DNA of 64,000 nt from Bacillus weihaiensis. Its GTDB lineage: Bacteria; Bacillota; Bacilli; Bacillales; Bacillaceae. Where the stretch lies: assembly GCF_001889165.1 (NCBI RefSeq), contig NZ_CP016020.1, forward strand, positions 1,400,501 to 1,464,500, written 5' to 3'. Below are positions 37,063 to 46,858 of the stretch, in pieces (within the stretch, counting starts at the first letter, position 1; every line of letters starts with the position of its first letter). The notes under the pieces were generated by a model. It had not been told where the DNA came from. It was given only the letters and a program-made list of their open reading frames with translations, and ran no database searches. A program made the position numbers and the translations under genes.

Positions 37063-37808
37063 ATGACAAAAATTATTGGACATAGAGGATTTGCTGGAAA
37101 ATATCCTGAAAATACTATGGTTTCCTTTGAGGCAGCAGTGGATGCAGGTGCTGATGGAATAGAATTAGATGTACAAATGACAAAAGATGGTGAGATTGTT
37201 GTCATCCATGACGAGACGGTCGATCGAACAACAGATGGAAATGGCTATGTAAAAAATTTTTCCTTAGAAGACATTTCTTTATTAGATGCGAGCTTTACAT
37301 ATAAGCAATTTACAGGAATGGTCAAAGTTCCTACTTTGAAAGAAGTATTAGAATGGGGAAGAACCTTTCCTACTCTTATCTTAAATATCGAATTGAAAAT
37401 GGTATAGTTACCTATCCTGGATTAGAAAGAAAAGTAATTCAAATGATAACTAGCTATGGAATGGAGGATCAAGTTATCCTCTCTTCTTTTAAACACTACA
37501 GCCTTGTAGAATGTAAGCGTATAAATGATCGTATTAAAACAGCCATTCTGTACATGGAGGGACTCTACAAGCCTTACGACTATGCTAAAGGTGTGGGGGC
37601 TGATGGATTACATCCTTACTATTTAGCGATAACCTCATCAATAATAGAGGAGTCACAAAAGTTAAATGGGCTAGCCATAAGACCATTTACGGTAAATGAT
37701 GAAAATGTAATGAGGAAATTAATGGTGGATAAGGTTTCTGCTATTATTACCGACTTACCTGATATAGCGATTTCTATAAAAGATAGCTCTGTTAGATGTG
37801 GGTGTTGA
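37063..37808 (+). pseudogene. yqiK: Glycerophosphodiester phosphodiesterase (YqiK/GlpQ type), frameshifted
   Basis: Would hydrolyse glycerophosphodiesters to glycerol 3-phosphate and an alcohol. The N-terminal part has IIGHRGFAGKYPENT, ELDVQMTKDG and HDETVDRTTDG, the metal and catalytic motifs of a GDPD TIM barrel. The frame stops at 37407 after LNIELKMV. In the +1 frame the protein continues as NGIVTYPGLERKVIQ to the stop at 37808. Adding one A to the AAAA run at 37396-37399 restores LNIELKNGIVTYPG and a normal 248-residue protein. It is either a true inactivating deletion or an error in a homopolymer. GAAGGTG precedes ATG 37063. Confidence 0.88.
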
Positions 37809-38356
37809 AGTTCGTTACGGACTAATTCCTGTACGCGAGGAGGATATAGAATAATCCAAAGTACTAACTTCTTTTAATAAGTAATTTTTCCTAGGAAGGT
37901 CCGAAAACTAACCTACGCGTAATCGCCTAAGAGGTCTTACCTGTATGCTTTCCATCCTTAAAAAGCAACAATCTTGTAGACATTACCTAGTAACCTTAGC
38001 TTAATATGCTTCAATAGTACCTGCAGATCGTATTCATGTCGTTAAATGCGATTTGGATTCTACCCTCTTAAGACACTTGCTTCAAATAGGTGAAAGTGGA
38101 GCTCCCCAAGCTTTGCCTGAGGGAGCTTTAGTCTTCCCTCAATACTTCAACCTTATTTTAACGTGCACAATAGAAGAGTCCTCATTCCATTGTTTTTTCA
38201 CAGTTCATTGACTATATCTATTTCTTCCTTTCCCTTTCAAATAAGTTATACAGAAAGATTAGTCAGTACGTTTAAAACAAGAATACTACCTTTGCCTTGC
38301 CCTTTTCTGATCGTGTTGTCAAGTTATTTTAAAACCCAGATATTTTTTCATTCGAG
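37809..38356. other. Unexplained gene-free stretch after glpQ
   Basis: About 550 bp with no convincing coding frame. It contains a stem AGCTCCC / GGGAGCT (38100-38126 region) with CAAGCTTTGCCTGA between the arms, followed by TTTAGTCTTCCCTC. Composition is less AT-rich than other spacers. It might be the remnant of a lost gene or element; I cannot identify it. Confidence 0.4.
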
Positions 38357-38602
38357 TTAAGTTCCGCTTTTCTTAGAGAACCTTTTTTGCACTTTATTTC
38401 TCTTGCGATCTCGATAAAAAATAAAGCCAGCAACAAAGCTAAGGCCACCTAAAAATAAAATGAGTCCAAGAGTAAATTGTAGAAATAAGTTTGGTATTGG
38501 GGCGTGTAGGATTCCAAAAGTCATATCTCTCATGAGTTTAATCCCATAAGCTGCTAATACTCCAGGAAATACCATAATGAGTAACGCAAGTATTCTAGAC
38601 AT
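38357..38602 (-). CDS. yqzF: DUF2627 membrane protein YqzF
   Basis: 81-residue protein with two membrane helices (about 5-22 and 39-63) and a basic C-terminal tail. The opening MSRILALLIMVFPGVLAAYGIKLMRD is the DUF2627 pattern. It is divergent from bkdR as in B. subtilis. Function unknown. Confidence 0.85.
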   Translation of the reverse strand: MSRILALLIMVFPGVLAAYGIKLMRDMTFGILHAPIPNLFLQFTLGLILFLGGLSFVAGFIFYRDRKRNKVQKRFSKKSGT

Positions 38603-38692
38603 AGTAATATTCGTCCTTTCTAGTTCTCGAATCCATTGTCTGACTATGAAAGTCGTTTGTCAAGAGGCAGTGTATAAGCTATGATATAAGTG

Positions 38693-38706
38693 TGCAAAAA
38701 ATTGCA
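38693..38706 (+). promoter_or_regulatory. TGCA-N6-TGCA site upstream of bkdR
   Basis: TGCAAAAAATTGCA, differing at one base from TGCAAAAAAGTGCA at 40842-40855 upstream of ptb. It lies 22 bp before the first bkdR ATG, so it could be an autoregulatory BkdR operator. Inference from the shared motif. Confidence 0.5.
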
Positions 38707-38754
38707 AGGTAGGAAAGAGTTAACAGAATGAAGTCATTAAAGGGGATAGATGGA

Positions 38755-40839
38755 ATGCAACAGGTGATGATTGTAGGTGCTGGTAAAGGTGGAACAGCAT
38801 TATTAAACCGTATTCTTGAAACGAAAATGATGAAAATCGTCGCAGTGGTTGATATAAATGAAGAAGCTCCTGGAATGAGGCTTGCGAAGGAGCTAGGAAT
38901 AAGAACATCTACTAGTTGGAAGGAAGTGGTGTCTGATATTCAGGTTAATGTAATTATTGAAGCGACAGGAGATGAAAGCGTAATCAAAGAGCTTCAGGTA
39001 AATAAGCAGTCTTATGTTGCCATCATACCTGGTACAGTTGCTCATATCATATCAGAGCTAGTTGAGGAAAAGGAAGGTCTAATTTCCAAGCTGAAGGAAG
39101 AAGCGTATAAGCAAAAAACAATTTTTAATTCCACAAATGACGGTATGATTGTCATCGATACGCAAGAAAAAATTATTTTATTTAATAAAATGGCCGAGAA
39201 GATAACTGGGTTTTCTAGCCGTAAAGCGATAGGAAAAAAGGTAAATGAAGTGATACCCTCAAGTAGATTATCGCGAATATTAAATACGAGAGAGGTGGAG
39301 CGTAATCAAGAGCAAGTGTTAGAAAATGGCTCGAAAATAATTACAACAAGAATCCCGATGATTGATGAAGCGGGGAATTTATTAGGAGCGTTATCGCTTT
39401 TTAAAGATATAACGGAGGTTGTAAATCTGGCTGAGGAAGTTACAAATTTACAAGGAATTCAAATGATGCTTGAAGCGATTATTCAATCCTCGGAGGAAGC
39501 AATATCAGTCGTAGATGAAAAAGGAAGAGGTATACTCATTAATCGTGCCTACACAAGGATGACTGGATTAACAGAAGAGCAAGTGATTGGAAAACCTGCA
39601 ACTGCAGATATTTCTGAAGGTGAAAGTATGCATATGAAGGTTTTGCAAACAAGAAGAGCTGTTAGAGGTGTTCGTATGAAAGTAGGACCCTCCAAAAAAG
39701 ATGTTATTGTAAATGTTGCACCAGTCATAGTGAGTGGAAAATTAAAAGGAAGTGTAGGAGTTATTCATGATATGAGTGAAATTCAGACCCTCACAACCGA
39801 ATTAAATCGTGCGCGTCAAATTATTCGTACTCTAGAAGCGAAGTATTCATTTGAGGACATTATAGGTGTAAGTGAAGAAATGAAGGTAGTAATTGAACAA
39901 GCTAAACTCGGAGCTAAAACGCCAGCTACTGTATTATTAAGAGGGGAATCAGGTACAGGTAAGGAATTATTTGCACATGCCATCCACAATGCAAGTGATC
40001 GAAAATATAACAAATTTATTCGAGTAAATTGTGCTGCAATAGCTGAAAATCTTTTAGAAAGTGAATTATTTGGATATGAAGAAGGTGCTTTCTCAGGTGC
40101 GAAAAGAGGAGGGAAGCGTGGTTTCTTTGAAGAAGCGAACAATGGAAGTATTTTTTTAGATGAAATAGGTGAGTTGTCTGCAAATATGCAGGCGAAGCTA
40201 TTAAGAGTGTTGCAAGAAAATGAAGTGGTTAGGGTAGGTGGGACAAAGCCTATTGATGTGAATGTACGTGTAATTGCAGCAACGAATGTAAATATTGAAA
40301 AGGGAATGGCTGATGGAAGCTTCCGGGAAGATCTATACTATCGTTTGAATCGGTATCCTATATCCATTCCTCCTCTAAGAGATCGAAAGGAAGATATTCC
40401 AGCTCTTTGCGAAAGATTACTAGGGAAATTAAATCAAGATTATGGCCGAAATATTTCGAATGTGGATGAACACGCACTAACATTGTTAACACATTATCAT
40501 TGGCCTGGTAATGTAAGAGAGCTAGAAAACATCTTAGGAAGAGCCATTATCTTTATGGAACACCACGAAGTTGAGGTGAAAGCAAAACATATACCAAGGC
40601 TAGAACGAATCCAGAAGGAAAATAGCATACAAGAAAATGTGGATTTTGTTCATAATAAGGAGGAAACCTTAGCGGAGACTGTGGAGAAAGTAGAAGCTGA
40701 GGTGATAAAAAAAGCACTGGATACTCATAAATATAATCGAACGAAAACAGCTAAAGCTCTAGGAATATCTTTAAGAAGTTTATATTACAAAATGGAAAAA
40801 TATAACCTTGCAAATAATAGCATGCAAGAAAATTCATAG
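38755..40839 (+). CDS. bkdR: BkdR, sigma-54-dependent activator of the bkd operon
   Basis: Enhancer-binding protein that activates branched-chain keto-acid breakdown with sigma-54 (SigL). From this start: a Rossmann-like N-terminal region ([14 protein letters not shown] onward, about 1-100), two PAS domains (about 120-230 and 235-350), an AAA+ domain with Walker A GESGTGKE, the sigma-54 contact loop GAFSGA and Walker B-type GSIFLDEIG, and a Fis-type helix-turn-helix ([19 protein letters not shown]) at the C-terminus. An ATG at 38728 with AGGAAAGAG upstream would add nine residues; I chose 38755 (AGGGGAT upstream) by protein start and length (694, against 692 as I recall). It directly precedes its target operon. 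Confidence 0.95.
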   Translation: MQQVMIVGAGKGGTALLNRILETKMMKIVAVVDINEEAPGMRLAKELGIRTSTSWKEVVSDIQVNVIIEATGDESVIKELQVNKQSYVAIIPGTVAHIISELVEEKEGLISKLKEEAYKQKTIFNSTNDGMIVIDTQEKIILFNKMAEKITGFSSRKAIGKKVNEVIPSSRLSRILNTREVERNQEQVLENGSKIITTRIPMIDEAGNLLGALSLFKDITEVVNLAEEVTNLQGIQMMLEAIIQSSEEAISVVDEKGRGILINRAYTRMTGLTEEQVIGKPATADISEGESMHMKVLQTRRAVRGVRMKVGPSKKDVIVNVAPVIVSGKLKGSVGVIHDMSEIQTLTTELNRARQIIRTLEAKYSFEDIIGVSEEMKVVIEQAKLGAKTPATVLLRGESGTGKELFAHAIHNASDRKYNKFIRVNCAAIAENLLESELFGYEEGAFSGAKRGGKRGFFEEANNGSIFLDEIGELSANMQAKLLRVLQENEVVRVGGTKPIDVNVRVIAATNVNIEKGMADGSFREDLYYRLNRYPISIPPLRDRKEDIPALCERLLGKLNQDYGRNISNVDEHALTLLTHYHWPGNVRELENILGRAIIFMEHHEVEVKAKHIPRLERIQKENSIQENVDFVHNKEETLAETVEKVEAEVIKKALDTHKYNRTKTAKALGISLRSLYYKMEKYNLANNSMQENS

Positions 40840-40859
40840 TTTGCAAAAAAGTGCATAGT
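40809..40859 (+). promoter_or_regulatory. Candidate BkdR enhancer: tandem TGCA-N6-TGCA repeats
   Basis: TGCAAGAAAATTCATAGT (40823-40840) and TGCAAAAAAGTGCATAGT (40842-40859) are direct repeats with 15 of 18 bases equal and 19-bp period. A weaker unit, TGCAAATAATAGCA, lies at 40809-40822. The array overlaps the 3' end of bkdR and is about 210-260 bp before the -24/-12 promoter, the normal range for a sigma-54 enhancer. Confidence 0.6.
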
Positions 40860-41065
40860 CGGTATATGATAAGAGAGTAATATTTGATGGCTTCCACTTC
40901 ATTTTAAGCAAGGACAAGCATTTGTATTAAGTTCATATCGACTATGCTTATTGCAATGGTATGTTTTTATACATAGGGGTAAAGCTGTTTTTATAGTTTG
41001 TTAAAATAAGCCTTTCTACAAAATTATACATAAAAATGAAAATGGATTATTAGGTGATGAAGAAA

Positions 41066-41082
41066 TTGGCACAGTTCTTGCT
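41066..41082 (+). promoter_or_regulatory. Sigma-54 (-24/-12) promoter of the bkd operon
   Basis: TTGGCACAGTTCTTGCT matches the sigma-54 consensus TGGCAC-N5-TTGCW exactly. Transcription should begin near 41093. It lies in the bkdR-ptb gap, as in B. subtilis, where the operon needs SigL and BkdR. Confidence 0.92.
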
Positions 41083-41134
41083 AGGTATATAATAGATGCA
41101 GATGAAATCATCTAAGAAAGGTTTGAGTAGTCTA

Positions 41135-42043
41135 ATGAAACTTGAAAATCTGCTACTAGAGGCTGCAAAAATAGCTGGAATTACAGTTGCAGTTGCTTCT
41201 CCGGAAGACGAGGAAGTAATAGAAGCTATTAGAGAAGCAATTGCCCATAATTTAGCTCGGTTTTTACTCTTTGGTGATAAAGAGAAAATTGAAACACTTT
41301 TAGTAGAAAAAGAATGTAACAGAGATTTTGTTGAAATCATTCATACAAGATCTAAAGAGCAGTCAGCACAGATGGCAGTTAGAGCAGTGCATCAAAATGA
41401 GGCATCCGTACTTATGAAAGGGAACCTCCCAACTTCAACTTTATTAAAAGCAGTATTAAATAAAGAGTATGGGTTAAGAACGGGCAAAGTATTGTCACAT
41501 GTATCGGTGTTTGAGGTTCCTCATTACTCAAAGTTCACTATCTTAACAGATGCAGCTATGAATATTGCACCTGATTTAACTCAAAAAGAGCAAATAATTA
41601 ATAATTCTGTTGAAGTGGCAAGGTCTATAGGGATTGATTGTCCTAAGGTAGCTGTGTTAGCAGCGGTTGAAGTCATTAACCCTACTATGCAAGCAACGAT
41701 TGACGCAGCTTCTTTAACAGTTATGAACAAACGAGGACAGATAAGAGACTGTTTAGTTGAAGGGCCATTAGCTCTAGATAATGCAATTTCAATTGATTCG
41801 GCAAGACAAAAAGGTATTGAAAGTGAAGTAGCAGGTGCTGCTGATATTTTACTCGTTCCGACGATTGAAGTAGGTAACACCTTATACAAATCACTCATTT
41901 ACTTTGCAAAGGCTAAGGTTGGTGCCGTTATTGCGGGTGCAAAAGCCCCAATTGTTCTAACAAGTCGATCTGATTCGTCCGAAAGTAAATTATATTCATT
42001 AGCTTTAGCAATTTGTACATCTGAAAAAGGAAAAACATTTTAG
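41135..42043 (+). CDS. ptb: Phosphate butyryltransferase
   Basis: Converts branched or butyryl-CoA to the acyl phosphate, used by Buk to make ATP. Phosphotransacetylase family: [15 protein letters not shown] near the N-terminus, the [13 protein letters not shown] region near 93, and [17 protein letters not shown] near 230. Start 41135 (protein [12 protein letters not shown]) is chosen because transcription from the sigma-54 promoter should begin at about 41093, leaving no leader for the in-frame ATG at 41096. 302 residues. First gene of the bkd operon. Confidence 0.95.
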   Translation: MKLENLLLEAAKIAGITVAVASPEDEEVIEAIREAIAHNLARFLLFGDKEKIETLLVEKECNRDFVEIIHTRSKEQSAQMAVRAVHQNEASVLMKGNLPTSTLLKAVLNKEYGLRTGKVLSHVSVFEVPHYSKFTILTDAAMNIAPDLTQKEQIINNSVEVARSIGIDCPKVAVLAAVEVINPTMQATIDAASLTVMNKRGQIRDCLVEGPLALDNAISIDSARQKGIESEVAGAADILLVPTIEVGNTLYKSLIYFAKAKVGAVIAGAKAPIVLTSRSDSSESKLYSLALAICTSEKGKTF

Positions 42044-42056
42044 GAGGAACAACATC

Positions 42057-43154
42057 ATGGAAATGTTCAAATATATGGAGAAATACGACTACGAGCAATT
42101 GGTATTTTGTCAAGATAAACAATCGGGTCTAAAAGCAATTATTGCGATCCATGATACAACTTTAGGGCCTGCATTAGGTGGCACTCGTATGTGGACTTAT
42201 AATTCAGAGGAAGAGGCAATTGAGGATGCTCTTCGTTTAGCTCGAGGTATGACCTACAAAAATGCAGCAGCTGGTTTAAATCTTGGTGGGGGTAAAACAG
42301 TTATCATCGGTGATCCAAGAAAAGATAAAAATGAAGAATTATTCCGTGCATTTGGTCGATACATTCAAGGGCTAAATGGTCGATATATTACAGCTGAGGA
42401 TGTAGGAACAACTGTAGCTGACATGGATCTAATCCATGAGGAAACAGATTATGTGACGGGAATTTCTCCTGCATTTGGTTCATCCGGTAATCCATCACCT
42501 GTTACAGCGTACGGTGTTTATCGTGGAATGAAGGCTGCAGCGAAAGAAGCATTTGGTACGGATTCTCTTGAAGGAAAAGTCGTTGCCGTCCAAGGTGTAG
42601 GGAATGTTGCATATAATTTATGTAAACATTTGCACGAAGAAGGAGCACAGCTAATTGTTACGGATATTAATAAAGATGCAGTAAAGAGAGCTGTAGAGGA
42701 TTTTGGTGCTAAAGCTGTTGAACCTAACGAAATATATGGAGTTGATTGCGATATTTATGCACCATGTGCACTTGGAGCAACAATAAATGATGTAACTATT
42801 CCACAAATTAAGGCAAAGGTTATTGCAGGGGCTGCAAATAATCAATTAAAAGATACACAACATGGAGATACAATTCATGAAATGGGTATTGTATACGCAC
42901 CTGATTATGTTATTAATGCAGGTGGAGTTATTAATGTGGCTGATGAGCTGTATGGCTACAATAGTGAAAGAGCACTTAAGAAGGTTGAGGGAATTTACAA
43001 TAACATAGAACGTGTCATTGAAATTGCAAAGCGAGACCATATTCCTACTTATCAAGCAGCAGATCGTCTAGCTGAAGAAAGAATTGAGCGTATGAGAAAT
43101 TCCCGTAGTCAATTCCTACAAAATGGTCATCATATTTTAAGTCGCAGACCTTAA
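42057..43154 (+). CDS. bcd: Leucine (branched-chain amino acid) dehydrogenase
   Basis: NAD-dependent oxidative deamination of leucine, valine and isoleucine to 2-oxo acids, feeding the Bkd complex. Glu/Leu/Phe dehydrogenase family: [10 protein letters not shown] near 40, catalytic-Lys region [17 protein letters not shown] near 75, and NAD site [13 protein letters not shown] near 179. 365 residues is typical. AGGAGGAAC lies upstream of the ATG. Confidence 0.96.
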   Translation: MEMFKYMEKYDYEQLVFCQDKQSGLKAIIAIHDTTLGPALGGTRMWTYNSEEEAIEDALRLARGMTYKNAAAGLNLGGGKTVIIGDPRKDKNEELFRAFGRYIQGLNGRYITAEDVGTTVADMDLIHEETDYVTGISPAFGSSGNPSPVTAYGVYRGMKAAAKEAFGTDSLEGKVVAVQGVGNVAYNLCKHLHEEGAQLIVTDINKDAVKRAVEDFGAKAVEPNEIYGVDCDIYAPCALGATINDVTIPQIKAKVIAGAANNQLKDTQHGDTIHEMGIVYAPDYVINAGGVINVADELYGYNSERALKKVEGIYNNIERVIEIAKRDHIPTYQAADRLAEERIERMRNSRSQFLQNGHHILSRRP

Positions 43155-43167
43155 AGCAGAACATAAT

Positions 43168-43194
43168 GGAGTTAAGAAAATGTTTCTTAACTCC
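43168..43194 (+). other. Perfect intercistronic hairpin between bcd and buk
   Basis: GGAGTTAAGAAA, loop ATG, TTTCTTAACTCC: a 12-bp perfect stem with no T-run. It lies inside the operon, so it may mark RNA processing, protect the bcd message or partly end transcription. Confidence 0.6.
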
Positions 43195-43251
43195 CCTTAC
43201 ACTTTCATCAATTTTCTAGAAAAACACTTACTTTTTACGGAGGTTTATACG

Positions 43252-44367
43252 TTGCAGGTACAAGAATATAGAATCCTTGTCATTAATCCAGGATCTACAT
43301 CAACGAAAATTGGTGTGTTTGATAATGAACGTTCCATCTTTGAAAAAACGCTTCGACATGACTCAGAACTAATTAACTCCTACCCAAATATTATTGATCA
43401 ATATGAATTTAGAAAACAAACAATTCTAGAATCCCTTGATGAAGAAGGGATTAACATTTCTAAACTGAATGCTGTTTGCGGACGCGGTGGCCTTCTTAGA
43501 CCGATTGAAGGGGGAACATATGCTGTAAATGAGCAAATGCTTGAAGATCTTCGAAATGGATTTGCAGGTCAGCATGCATCAAATTTAGGTGGAATCATTG
43601 CCTTTGAGATTGCAACAGGTCTTAATATACCAGCTTATATTGTGGATCCCGTTGTTGTGGACGAGATGGAGCAGATCGCTAAAATCTCTGGAGTTCCTTC
43701 CATTGAACGAAAAAGCATCTTTCATGCATTAAATCAAAAGGCTGTTGCACGTAGGGTAGCTCAAGAGTTTAACAAGAAATATGAAGATATGAACCTCATC
43801 ATTACACATATGGGTGGAGGTATTACAATTGGTGCTCATATGAATGGTCGGGTAATTGATGTAAATAACGGCTTACATGGTGATGGTCCTTTTAGTCCAG
43901 AACGTGCAGGGACAGTTCCTGCAGGTGATCTTGTCGCAATGTGTTATTCAGGGGACTTTTTTAGAGATGAAGTTATGAAAAAACTTGTTGGTCAAGGTGG
44001 ACTTGTAGGCTATCTTGGGACAAATGATGCAATAAAAGTTGAAAAAATGATAGAAGCAGGTAATGATAAGGCAGCTCTTATCTACTCAGCAATGGCTTAT
44101 CAGATTGCAAAAGAAATTGGAGCGGCTAGTGCGGTATTAAAAGGGAAAGTGGATGCGATTGTTTTAACTGGAGGCCTTGCTTATAGTGAAAGGCTTGTAC
44201 AGGAAATATCCTCTTCTATTGATTGGATTGCTGATATTTTAGTCTATCCAGGTGAGAATGAATTACAAGCATTGGCTGAGGGAGCTTTACGCGTATTAAA
44301 AAACGAAGAAAAAGCAAAAACCTATCCAAATGAAAAAATTGATCTACCTGTAGGAATGAATAAGTAA
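43252..44367 (+). CDS. buk: Branched-chain fatty-acid (butyrate) kinase
   Basis: Makes ATP and free acid from the acyl phosphate delivered by Ptb. ASKHA acetokinase family: [16 protein letters not shown] at the N-terminus, [13 protein letters not shown] near 80, and [12 protein letters not shown] near 185. TTG 43252 with GGAGG upstream gives 371 residues, close to the family (about 355-370); an in-frame ATG at 43180 sits in a hairpin loop and has no ribosome-binding site. Confidence 0.95.
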   Translation: MQVQEYRILVINPGSTSTKIGVFDNERSIFEKTLRHDSELINSYPNIIDQYEFRKQTILESLDEEGINISKLNAVCGRGGLLRPIEGGTYAVNEQMLEDLRNGFAGQHASNLGGIIAFEIATGLNIPAYIVDPVVVDEMEQIAKISGVPSIERKSIFHALNQKAVARRVAQEFNKKYEDMNLIITHMGGGITIGAHMNGRVIDVNNGLHGDGPFSPERAGTVPAGDLVAMCYSGDFFRDEVMKKLVGQGGLVGYLGTNDAIKVEKMIEAGNDKAALIYSAMAYQIAKEIGAASAVLKGKVDAIVLTGGLAYSERLVQEISSSIDWIADILVYPGENELQALAEGALRVLKNEEKAKTYPNEKIDLPVGMNK

Positions 44368-44398
44368 GCCATTTTAAGGTAGGAGGAGGCGTTAATCG

Positions 44399-45823
44399 AT
44401 GGCAACGGAATATGATTTAGTAATTCTAGGTGGCGGTACCGGTGGCTATGTTGCTGCCATTCGTGCATCACAGCTAGGTTTGAAGACAGCAGTTGTTGAG
44501 AAGGCGAATCTAGGAGGAACCTGCTTACATAAAGGGTGTATTCCTAGTAAAGCATTACTTAGAAGTGCAGAGGTTTTCGCAACGGCCAAAAGAAGTGATG
44601 AATTTGGTGTGGAAACATCAAATGTTAGCTTGAATTTTGTAAAGGTTCAAGAACGAAAGCAATCCATCGTCAACCAGTTACATCAAGGTGTTACTCAACT
44701 TATGAAAAAAGGGAAAATAGATGTTTATGAAGGTTTGGGACGAATATTAGGACCCTCTATCTTCTCCCCAATGCCTGGAACAATCTCGGTTGAAATGAAT
44801 AATGGTGATGAAAATGAAATGCTTATCCCTAAAAATGTCATTATTTCAACTGGCTCAAGACCCCGTAGCTTGCCAGGGTTAGATATAGATGGCGAAATGG
44901 TGTTAACTTCTGATGAAGCATTAGAGCTAGAGACCTTGCCAAATTCTATCATTATTGTTGGTGGTGGTGTCATTGGAATAGAGTGGGCATCTATGCTAGC
45001 TGATTTTGGTTTAGAGGTAACTGTTTTAGAGTATTCAGAACGCATCCTACCTACAGAAGATAAAGAAATATCTAAAGAAATGGAACGTCTTTTATCTAAG
45101 AAAGGAATTAAGATTTATACAAGTGCAAAAGTTCTCCCTGACACAGTAGAGAAAAACAATTCTTCAGTGACTATTACAGCTGAGTATAAAGAAGAAAAAA
45201 CTCCATTTACAGCGGATAAAATTCTTGTATCGGTGGGGCGATTGCCTAATGTAGAAGGCATCGGACTTGAAAACACAGATATAAAACTTGAAAAAGGCTT
45301 TATCGATACAAATGAGTTTTATCAAACTAAAGAAAGCCATATTTATGCGATTGGAGATGTAATTGGTGGTTTGCAATTAGCGCATGTTGCATCACATGAA
45401 GGAATTGTTGCAGTAGAACATATTGCCAATCAAAAGCCACTTCCAATAGATGAATCTATGATTTCAAAATGTATATATAGTAGTCCTGAAATTGCGAGTG
45501 TAGGATTTACCGAAGATGAAGCAAAAGAAAAGGGTTTCAACGTGAAAATTGGAAAATTTCCTTTTAAAGCGATCGGAAAGGCTCTAGTATACGGCGAATC
45601 AGATGGGTTTGTTAAGCTTGTTGTAGATAAAGACACGGATGATATTCTAGGTGTCCATATGATTGGTCCACACGTAACAGATATGATTTCAGAGGCTGGT
45701 CTTGCAAAGGTGCTAGATGCTACTCCATGGGAAGTTTCACATACCATTCACCCGCACCCAACTTTATCTGAAGCTATAGGTGAGGCGGCATTAGCAGTTG
45801 ATGGAAAAGCAATTCATTTTTGA
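44399..45823 (+). CDS. lpdV: Dihydrolipoyl dehydrogenase, E3 of the branched-chain 2-oxo acid complex
   Basis: Flavoprotein that reoxidises the lipoyl group on BkdB with NAD. FAD motif LGGGTGGYVAAIRA, redox disulphide GGTCLHKGCIPSK near 40-50, NAD motif VGGGVIGIEWASML near 180, and C-terminal HTIHPHPTLSE with the active-site His. 474 residues is normal. GGAGGAGG upstream of the ATG. Confidence 0.96.
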   Translation: MATEYDLVILGGGTGGYVAAIRASQLGLKTAVVEKANLGGTCLHKGCIPSKALLRSAEVFATAKRSDEFGVETSNVSLNFVKVQERKQSIVNQLHQGVTQLMKKGKIDVYEGLGRILGPSIFSPMPGTISVEMNNGDENEMLIPKNVIISTGSRPRSLPGLDIDGEMVLTSDEALELETLPNSIIIVGGGVIGIEWASMLADFGLEVTVLEYSERILPTEDKEISKEMERLLSKKGIKIYTSAKVLPDTVEKNNSSVTITAEYKEEKTPFTADKILVSVGRLPNVEGIGLENTDIKLEKGFIDTNEFYQTKESHIYAIGDVIGGLQLAHVASHEGIVAVEHIANQKPLPIDESMISKCIYSSPEIASVGFTEDEAKEKGFNVKIGKFPFKAIGKALVYGESDGFVKLVVDKDTDDILGVHMIGPHVTDMISEAGLAKVLDATPWEVSHTIHPHPTLSEAIGEAALAVDGKAIHF

Positions 45824-45853
45824 TGAAAATAAGTTTTTAAGGAGGTATAAGGT

Positions 45854-46846
45854 ATGACTGAAAATCGTCATCAAGCTTTAAATTTAACGGATGAAGATGT
45901 ACTCAATATGTACGAAACTATGCTTTTAGCTCGTAAAATAGATGAACGTATGTGGCTGTTAAATCGAGCTGGAAAGATTCCTTTTGTTATTTCATGTCAA
46001 GGACAGGAGGCTGCACAAGTAGGAGCTGCATTTGCATTAAATCGAGACGAGGATTATGTCCTTCCGTATTATCGTGATATGGGTGTAGTATTAGCCTTTG
46101 GAATGACGGCAAAGGAATTGATGCTCTCAGCGTTTGCTAAATCAGAAGACCCAAACTCTGGTGGAAGACAAATGCCAGGTCATTTTGGGCAAAAGAAGAA
46201 TCGAATTGTAACGGGATCTTCTCCTGTAACTACTCAAGTTCCTCATGCAGTAGGAGTAGCATTAGCTGGTAGAATGCAAAGAAAGAACTTAGTAACGTTC
46301 GTGACCTTTGGTGAAGGGTCTTCCAATCAAGGTGACTTCCATGAAGGCGCAAACTTCGCTGCTGTACACAAGCTTCCCGTTATTTTCATGTGTGAAAATA
46401 ATAAATATGCTATCTCTGTACCTTATGAGAAACAAGTGGCATGTGAAAAAATCTCAGATCGTGCTATTGGATATGGAATGCCTGGTGAAACAGTGGATGG
46501 AAATGATCCATTGGAAGTCTTTCGTTCTGTAAAGGAAGCTGCAGATCGTGGGCGTCGTGGAGAAGGACCTACATTAGTAGAAGCCATCTCTTATCGTTTA
46601 ACTCCGCATTCAAGTGATGATGATGATCGTAGCTATCGTGAGCAGGACGAGGTAGCGGAAGCTAAGAAAAACGATCCTATCGTAAAGTTTTCTTCTTACT
46701 TAAAAGAAGTCGGTGTGTTGACAGATGAAAAGGAAAAAGAAATGATCGAGTCCATCATGGAAGTGGTAAATGAGGCAACAGAATACGCTGAAGCAGCGCC
46801 ATATGCAGAAGCAAATGAAGCGCTTAAACATGTCTATGCAGAGTAA
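45854..46846 (+). CDS. bkdAA: Branched-chain 2-oxo acid dehydrogenase E1 alpha
   Basis: Thiamine-diphosphate decarboxylase subunit (with BkdAB). ThDP motif TFGEGSSNQGDFHEGANFAA near residue 155 and the phosphorylation-loop-like YRLTPHSSDDDDRSYR near 245 identify E1 alpha. LARKIDERMWLLNRAGKIPF at the N-terminus is typical. 330 residues. Preceded by AAGGAGGT. Confidence 0.96.
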   Translation: MTENRHQALNLTDEDVLNMYETMLLARKIDERMWLLNRAGKIPFVISCQGQEAAQVGAAFALNRDEDYVLPYYRDMGVVLAFGMTAKELMLSAFAKSEDPNSGGRQMPGHFGQKKNRIVTGSSPVTTQVPHAVGVALAGRMQRKNLVTFVTFGEGSSNQGDFHEGANFAAVHKLPVIFMCENNKYAISVPYEKQVACEKISDRAIGYGMPGETVDGNDPLEVFRSVKEAADRGRRGEGPTLVEAISYRLTPHSSDDDDRSYREQDEVAEAKKNDPIVKFSSYLKEVGVLTDEKEKEMIESIMEVVNEATEYAEAAPYAEANEALKHVYAE

Positions 46847-46858
46847 GGGGGAAGGATT

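Noticed and set aside
38163-38360. 65-codon frame before yqzF
   Set aside because: Starts without a ribosome-binding site and resembles no family I know.
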